64,000 bases of DNA, taken from contig NZ_CP040244.1 of NCBI RefSeq assembly GCF_005517195.1, forward strand, positions 248,001 to 312,000. The letters are read 5' to 3'. This document shows positions 60,341 through 64,000 of this stretch, in pieces (position 1 is the stretch's first letter; every line of letters begins with the position of its first letter). Made by a program: the position numbers and the translations under genes. The notes beneath the pieces are model-generated. The model did not search any database, was not told where the DNA came from, and saw nothing but the letters and a program-made list of their open reading frames with translations. The stretch is from Streptomyces vilmorinianum. GTDB taxonomy: Bacteria; Actinomycetota; Actinomycetes; Streptomycetales; Streptomycetaceae.

Positions 60341-61425
60341 GACAGCCAGGCCATGCCGATGAGCAGGAATACCACGAAGGCGATGCCGCCGGCGACGGCG
60401 GCCGTCTTCCTGGGGCGGCGCCGGGAGAGGGCCGCGAGCCCGCTCTCGCTCCGGCGCGCCTGACGCCGGGGCGGGGGCGGGGGCGGGGACTGGGGCGCGC
60501 GCGACGGCCGGGATTGCGGACGCGGCTGGGCTGCCTGGGGACGCGGCTGGCGGTGAGGCCGGGCGTGCGGCTGCGGCTGGGGCTGGGCCTGCGGCTGCGG
60601 CTTCGGCTGCGGGTGGCCGCGCCAGGCACCGGAGGCGAACCAGTCCGCGATCGCCTGCGCGGGAGGCCGCTGCTCCGGCTCCTTCGCCAGCAGCATGAGG
60701 AGGTACGCCTCGAACGCGGCGGGCAGCCCCACCCCGAGCTGCCGGGGCGGAGCGGGCGGGGTGTCGATGTGCTGGTAGAGCAGCGATGTGGCGGTGTCGC
60801 CCTGGAACGGAGGCCGCCCCGTCAGCAGTTGGTACAGCACGCAGCCGAGCGAGTACACGTCGGAGGCCGGCGACGCGGGCCGGCCGAGAGCCCGCTCGGG
60901 GGCGAGGTAGAGGCCCGTGCCGACGATCTGCCCGGTCGTGGTGAGCCCGGCCGAGGGATCGTCGACGAACCGGGCGATCCCGAAGTCCGCGAGCTTCACC
61001 GTCCCGTCCGCGTCGCGCAGCAGGTTCCCGGGCTTGATGTCCCGGTGCACCACACCCTCCCGGTGCGCGGCGGCGAGCCCCGCGGCGGCATGGGCGGCCA
61101 CCACGGCGACCTGGTCCGGGGGAAGCACCGGCGGCGACCCCGGGTCACCGGCGAGGCTGGCCCCGTCGACCAACTCCATGACGAGGAACAGCTTTCCGTC
61201 CCACGTCCCGAAGTCGAAGACGCCCACGACATGCGGATGACTCAGCCGCGCCGCGGTCTGCGCCTCCAGCCGGAACCGCTCGGCCGCCGAGGGGTCGGTG
61301 CCGTGACCCAGCATCAACTTCACGGCCACGGCACGCCCGAGCACCTCGTCGGTGGCCTGCCACACCTCGCCCATGCCGCCACGGCCGACACATATGTGGA
61401 GCCGATATCGGTCCGCGACCAGCAC
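60337..61425 (-). CDS. Membrane Ser/Thr protein kinase
   Basis: About 362 residues. The kinase domain has RGGMGEVWQATD, VAVKLMLGH, HRDIKPGNLL, DFGIARFVDD and the TGLYLAPERA activation loop. A Pro/Gln/Arg-rich linker (about 265-335, with PQPKPQPQAQPQPQ) precedes a single C-terminal membrane helix (TAAVAGGIAFVVFLLIGMAWL) with almost nothing outside. So unlike PknB it lacks a sensor domain. GTG at 61425 (MLVADRYRLH) is proposed, the frame being open upstream. It ends just before the decayed regulator. Confidence 0.88.
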   Translation of the reverse strand: MLVADRYRLHICVGRGGMGEVWQATDEVLGRAVAVKLMLGHGTDPSAAERFRLEAQTAARLSHPHVVGVFDFGTWDGKLFLVMELVDGASLAGDPGSPPVLPPDQVAVVAAHAAAGLAAAHREGVVHRDIKPGNLLRDADGTVKLADFGIARFVDDPSAGLTTTGQIVGTGLYLAPERALGRPASPASDVYSLGCVLYQLLTGRPPFQGDTATSLLYQHIDTPPAPPRQLGVGLPAAFEAYLLMLLAKEPEQRPPAQAIADWFASGAWRGHPQPKPQPQAQPQPQPHARPHRQPRPQAAQPRPQSRPSRAPQSPPPPPPRRQARRSESGLAALSRRRPRKTAAVAGGIAFVVFLLIGMAWLS

Positions 61426-61575
61426 CTGAGACCCAGCCTTTCGACGATCGGTCAACCCGAGGAGAAGCACGCGTCGCCGTACTCCGCCGTCCGGCATCCG
61501 ATGCCGTTCAAGAGTAGAGCCGCTGGATCCACTCCCCGGCCACGACCTCCGGCCATCGAGGCGCCTGACGGTCGA

Positions 61576-62271
61576 TCAGGCCTCTATCGCGCCGAGCTGT
61601 TGCATCAGACCGAGGTCGTCGAAGTTCCACCAGCTCTCCGCGAGCTTGCCGCCCTTGCAGCGGAAGGTCGCGTGCCCGGTTCCCGAGACCTCCCGGCCGG
61701 TGGCCTCCATGCCCTGGTACGCACCGACGTGACGCCCCTTGAAGGACAGCCGCGCGCACACCATGTCGCCCTCGGCCACCATGCCCTCGATGGTCGCCAT
61801 CGGCTCGAACGCCTCCAGGATCTCCCGGTTCTCGATCTTGGCCTGCGCGAGCCCCATGTCGTACGACGACAGGGACGGGTCGTGCTCCCGGTAGTCGTCG
61901 GTACACATCGCGTCCACGGCGTCGATGTTCCTCGCGTTGACCACGTCCTCGAAGAAGCTCCGGACCACGATCTTGTTGAGCTGCTCGTCCCGCATGACGT
62001 CGAGGTCCGTGAACGACGGCTCCCCGTCGCACAGGGCCACCATCTCCCGGAAGATCCGGTCGGTCTCCGGCAGGTGCGAGTTCTTCATCGCCTCCTCGTA
62101 CGAGGGGAACTCCACGATCTCCACCACGTGCGTGGAGTCGGCGCGGTCCCGCCCCACGATCGAGTGGGTGGCCGTCCGCTTGCCCTGAGTCGCCTCGACC
62201 CAGGCGTCCATCAAGTGGTTCAACTCATCGGCCCTGCTCGTCTTGCAGTCGATGACCTGCACGAATGTCAT
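61576..62271 (-). CDS. SnoaL-like/ester-cyclase-type protein with N-terminal ABM-like domain
   Basis: 231 residues. N-terminal segment VQVIDCKTSRADELNHLMDAWVEATQGKRTATHSI looks like a dimeric alpha-beta barrel (ABM type). The C-terminal half resembles SnoaL-like polyketide cyclases/NTF2 fold: NKIVVRSFFEDVVNARNIDAVDAMCTDDYREHDPS, GTGHATFRCKGGKLAESWWNFDD. ATG at 62271 has GGGAG five bases before it. It could act on a small aromatic or ester; substrate unknown. A second SnoaL-like gene lies upstream, so a two-enzyme set is possible. Confidence 0.85.
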   Translation of the reverse strand: MTFVQVIDCKTSRADELNHLMDAWVEATQGKRTATHSIVGRDRADSTHVVEIVEFPSYEEAMKNSHLPETDRIFREMVALCDGEPSFTDLDVMRDEQLNKIVVRSFFEDVVNARNIDAVDAMCTDDYREHDPSLSSYDMGLAQAKIENREILEAFEPMATIEGMVAEGDMVCARLSFKGRHVGAYQGMEATGREVSGTGHATFRCKGGKLAESWWNFDDLGLMQQLGAIEA

Positions 62272-62348
62272 GACGTCTCCCATCGATCGGAGGACTCGGG
62301 ACATTTTCAGGCTATGCCCGGTTCAGGGTGTGTGCCCTGTCGGTCGTC

Positions 62349-62741
62349 TCAGGGCGCGCCGACGGCACGGGTGAGCTGTTCGGCTCGTCGCAGCAGGCCG
62401 TCGGGGGTGAACTCCGCGAACATGTGGACCCGCGTGGTGACCGGCCCGCCCTTGCGCATCCGGGCGTGGATCGTGAACCGGGCCGCGATCCGGTGGCCGG
62501 CGGCGAGCGCCTCATGCACCTCGAAGCGGAAGGCGATCAGGTTCCTGCGTACGGGACGGAGATGGGCGACGAGCCGGTCCCAGTCGAGCCGGACGCCGTC
62601 GGCGATCTGGACGACGTCACGGGTGTAGTACCTGGCCATCAGCTCGGCGGGGTCCTCCTCGCCGCGGACGACGGCCTCGGTGAAGGTGGTGAAGAAGTCG
62701 GTGACGAACCGCTCGGGCGGCTTCGCTTCGAGAGGCTTCAT
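62349..62741 (-). CDS. SnoaL/NTF2-like protein
   Basis: 130 residues, NTF2-like fold: FFTTFTEAVVRGEEDPAELMARYYTRDVVQIADGVRLDWDRL, HRIAARFTIHARMRKGGPV. Starts at ATG 62741. Divergent from the TetR gene, with two palindromes in the 82-base gap. The likely TetR target. Substrate unknown. Confidence 0.85.
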   Translation of the reverse strand: MKPLEAKPPERFVTDFFTTFTEAVVRGEEDPAELMARYYTRDVVQIADGVRLDWDRLVAHLRPVRRNLIAFRFEVHEALAAGHRIAARFTIHARMRKGGPVTTRVHMFAEFTPDGLLRRAEQLTRAVGAP

Positions 62742-62769
62742 GACGCTCCAGCCGGACGAGATACGATCG

Positions 62770-62793
62770 CTTACATGCCTGTAAGATATACAG
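62770..62793. promoter_or_regulatory. Operator between the SnoaL-like and TetR genes
   Basis: Two overlapping perfect palindromes: CTTACA-TGCC-TGTAAG (62770-62785) and CTGTA-AGATA-TACAG (62779-62793). TTGACA at 62807-62812 could be a -35 box. Typical of TetR autoregulation. Confidence 0.85.
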
Positions 62794-62823
62794 GCCCAGT
62801 CAACCTTGACAAGGGTGTAAGAG

Positions 62824-63438
62824 TTGTCTGCTTCCGAGAGCCCGGGCGGCCCGTCCCGCGTTCGCCCTCGCCGCCGGGCCGACGCCGAACGGAGCAGGGC
62901 CGCCGTACTGGACGCCGCGGTCCGCCTGCTCGCCGAGCGGCCCGACGCCGGCATGGCCGCGATCGCCACCGCGGCCGGCGTCACCCGCCAGACCGTCTAC
63001 GCGCACTTCGGCACCCGGGACGCTCTGCTGGAGGCCGTGGCCGACCGGATCACGGACGACGCCATGGCCGCGATGGACGAGGCGGAAGCGGCCGAGGAGT
63101 CCGCTCTGGGCTCGTTGCTACGGCTCCAGGACATCGGCTGGCGCCTGTTCGAGCGCCACCCGGTACTGCTCCAGCTCGGCAGCGCCGAAGCCGACCGCAC
63201 CCGGCACGAGCCGGTCATCGCCCGCCTGACACGCCTGATCGAAAACGGCCAGTCGACAGGCGAGTTCGCCCCCACCCCGCCCGCCACCTGGCTGGTGGCC
63301 GCGGTCACCGCCCTGTCCCACGCCGCGGGCGACGAGGCCGCCGCGGGCCGGCTGACGGTCCAAGAGGCGGCGACATGCCTGCGCACCGCCACACTCGCCG
63401 TCCTGGAAGCCCGCCCCCCGGAACCCCCCAGCCCTTAG
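62824..63438 (+). CDS. TetR-family transcriptional regulator
   Basis: 204 residues. The N-terminal helix-turn-helix reads RAAVLDAAVRLLAERPDAGMAAIATAAGVTRQTVYAHFGTRDALLEAVADRI (about 25-75), followed by a helical ligand domain. TTG start at 62824 with AAGGG about eight bases upstream. Divergent from the SnoaL-like gene, with an operator-like palindrome between. Ligand unknown. Confidence 0.93.
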   Translation: MSASESPGGPSRVRPRRRADAERSRAAVLDAAVRLLAERPDAGMAAIATAAGVTRQTVYAHFGTRDALLEAVADRITDDAMAAMDEAEAAEESALGSLLRLQDIGWRLFERHPVLLQLGSAEADRTRHEPVIARLTRLIENGQSTGEFAPTPPATWLVAAVTALSHAAGDEAAAGRLTVQEAATCLRTATLAVLEARPPEPPSP

Positions 63439-63552
63439 GCCGGCGCCCCGCGCGCCCACAGGGCGAACACGCGGACCCCAGGGCGCGGTTGCTCAGCCCC
63501 TCCCCGCGCGCGGGGGGCGCGCGGAGCCGGCCGCAAAGCCCCCGGAAACCAT

Positions 63553-63590
63553 TCAGGGGCCTGACCCGCTTTCGCGGATCAGGCCCCTGA
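63553..63590. terminator. Strong hairpin beside the tRNA fragment
   Basis: TCAGGGGCCTGA (63553-63564) pairs with TCAGGCCCCTGA (63579-63590), with an inner CCGC/GCGG pair and loop TTTC. It is placed as the terminator of the tRNA gene and may also end TetR transcription. Confidence 0.85.
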
Positions 63591-63606
63591 CCTGGTCTTT
63601 CAGCTG

Positions 63607-63648
63607 TCGGGGTGGCGGGATTTGAACCCACGACCTCTTCGTCCCGAA
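63607..63648 (-). tRNA. 3' part of a tRNA-Pro (GGG) gene, 5' part missing
   Basis: Minus-strand reading: anticodon loop TTCGGGA (anticodon GGG, 63643-63645), the 3' arm CGAAG, a T arm GTGGG-TTCAAAT-CCCGC and the acceptor arm CACCCCG plus A. The 5' anticodon arm, D arm and 5' acceptor strand (expected CGGGGTG) are absent; at 63649 identity breaks off. It is thus a tRNA remnant, as left at the attachment site of elements that insert into tRNA-Pro. Confidence 0.75.
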
Positions 63649-63926
63649 TGAGGTCCGGCAGGGCTCGTGGCCTGGCTATTTTGGCAACAGTGCAGGTCAG
63701 AGGATTGGTACGGGCGAGGCTGCGTCGGTCTGACGAGGAGGCTGGGAGAAGATCGTCTCCCAGATCTCTCCCAAGGGCTTGAGTACGAGCAGCCACGCTC
63801 ACTGTGGCCGACCGTTTGCAGACGCATCGCCGACGCCAGGGATGCTCGTACTGGCCGTCGGTTGCGGGTGTACCCGCACGGCCCCTCCACCGTGCCGTGC
63901 CTGGAGGGTCACCGGACGATGGGTGG
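63649..63926. other. Unassigned stretch with an inverted repeat
   Basis: 278 bases without a gene I can support. AGTACGAGCA (63782-63791) and TGCTCGTACT (63843-63852) are a perfect 10-bp inverted repeat 51 bases apart. Two near-repeats of GGGAGAAGATC / CTCCCAGATC lie at about 63745-63775. Confidence 0.5.
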
Positions 63927-64000
63927 ATGGATGTCACCGAGGTGCTGCTGCCCGGCGTGGGCCTGCGTTACGAGTTCACCAACCACCGGGGCGACCGGAT
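63927..64000 (+). CDS. Start of a TrkA-C-type antiporter regulatory subunit (partial)
   Basis: The first 24 codons read MDVTEVLLPGVGLRYEFTNH then RGDR, cut by the window edge. This opening is typical of Streptomyces potassium/proton antiporter regulatory subunits (KhtT/TrkA-C type). A function beyond that needs the rest of the gene. Confidence 0.7.
   Translation, partial: MDVTEVLLPGVGLRYEFTNHRGDR

Noticed and set aside
59596..62628. A 1010-residue plus-strand frame
   Set aside because: Antisense to the kinase and SnoaL-like genes; Arg/His-rich with no domain.
63606..63680. Complete tRNA gene
   Set aside because: No D arm or 5' acceptor strand could be found; only the 3' part pairs properly.

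Overview
The window is high-GC (about 70% or more) chromosomal DNA with the codon habits of Streptomyces: strong G/C in third positions and frequent GTG and TTG starts. Its content is mostly conserved core genes (clpB, pyrE, fba, kynurenine pathway genes, purA, ybaB-recR, ask-asd, surf1) broken up by small accessory islands. From memory, this gene set resembles the clpB-fba-purA-recR-ask region of model Streptomyces chromosomes, not far from the replication origin. A perfect parS centromere site at 12884-12897 agrees with that.

Layout. 1-7.1 kb: clpB behind an HspR-type operator, a membrane protein, a YbjN-like protein, a mannosyltransferase-like membrane enzyme, an HTH regulator with a decayed partner, and an aminotransferase. 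7.1-12.2 kb: two small membrane proteins with low-complexity tails sharing a repeated upstream sequence, DUF2617, a membrane aminopropyltransferase-like protein, an SRPBCC protein and an aldose epimerase. 12.2-17.4 kb: pyrE, parS, fba, a MalY-like lyase, an MFS exporter, DUF3151. 17.4-22 kb: a GC-rich tandem repeat, a DUF3152 HExxH protein, then kynA-kynU and a formamidase-like hydrolase. 22-28.5 kb: two-component system, P450, ABC exporter with a divergent regulator. 28.6-35.4 kb: DAG-kinase-like protein, purA, GNAT, Ser/Thr kinase and a PstS-like protein. 35.4-43 kb: oxidoreductase, two divergent MarR-type regulators, a GH19 chitinase with DasR-like sites, a DUF397/XRE locus, frameshifted genes and a DJ-1/MarR pair. 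43-49 kb: class III aminotransferase, GntR, SLATT protein, ybaB-recR, DUF5063. 49.1-51.6 kb: a two-gene STAND (NB-ARC/TPR) system with a membrane partner. 51.7-57.3 kb: ask-asd, a sigma/membrane-protein pair, surf1. 57.3-64 kb: S9 peptidase, decayed genes, a Ser/Thr kinase, SnoaL-like proteins, TetR, a tRNA-Pro fragment and the start of a TrkA-C-type gene.

How they work together: kynA-kynU-hydrolase forms a tryptophan-to-anthranilate route. ask-asd supplies aspartate semialdehyde. ybaB-recR is a repair pair. Several regulators sit beside palindromes that look like their own operators. The window is also rich in short tandem repeats, inside genes and just after stop codons, and one of them appears to have thrown a gene out of frame. 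The best candidate for a little-described system is the membrane-protein/STAND pair at 49.16-51.65 kb, whose two proteins share a repeated Gly-rich motif. Family assignments come from reading the translated sequence; no database search was run.
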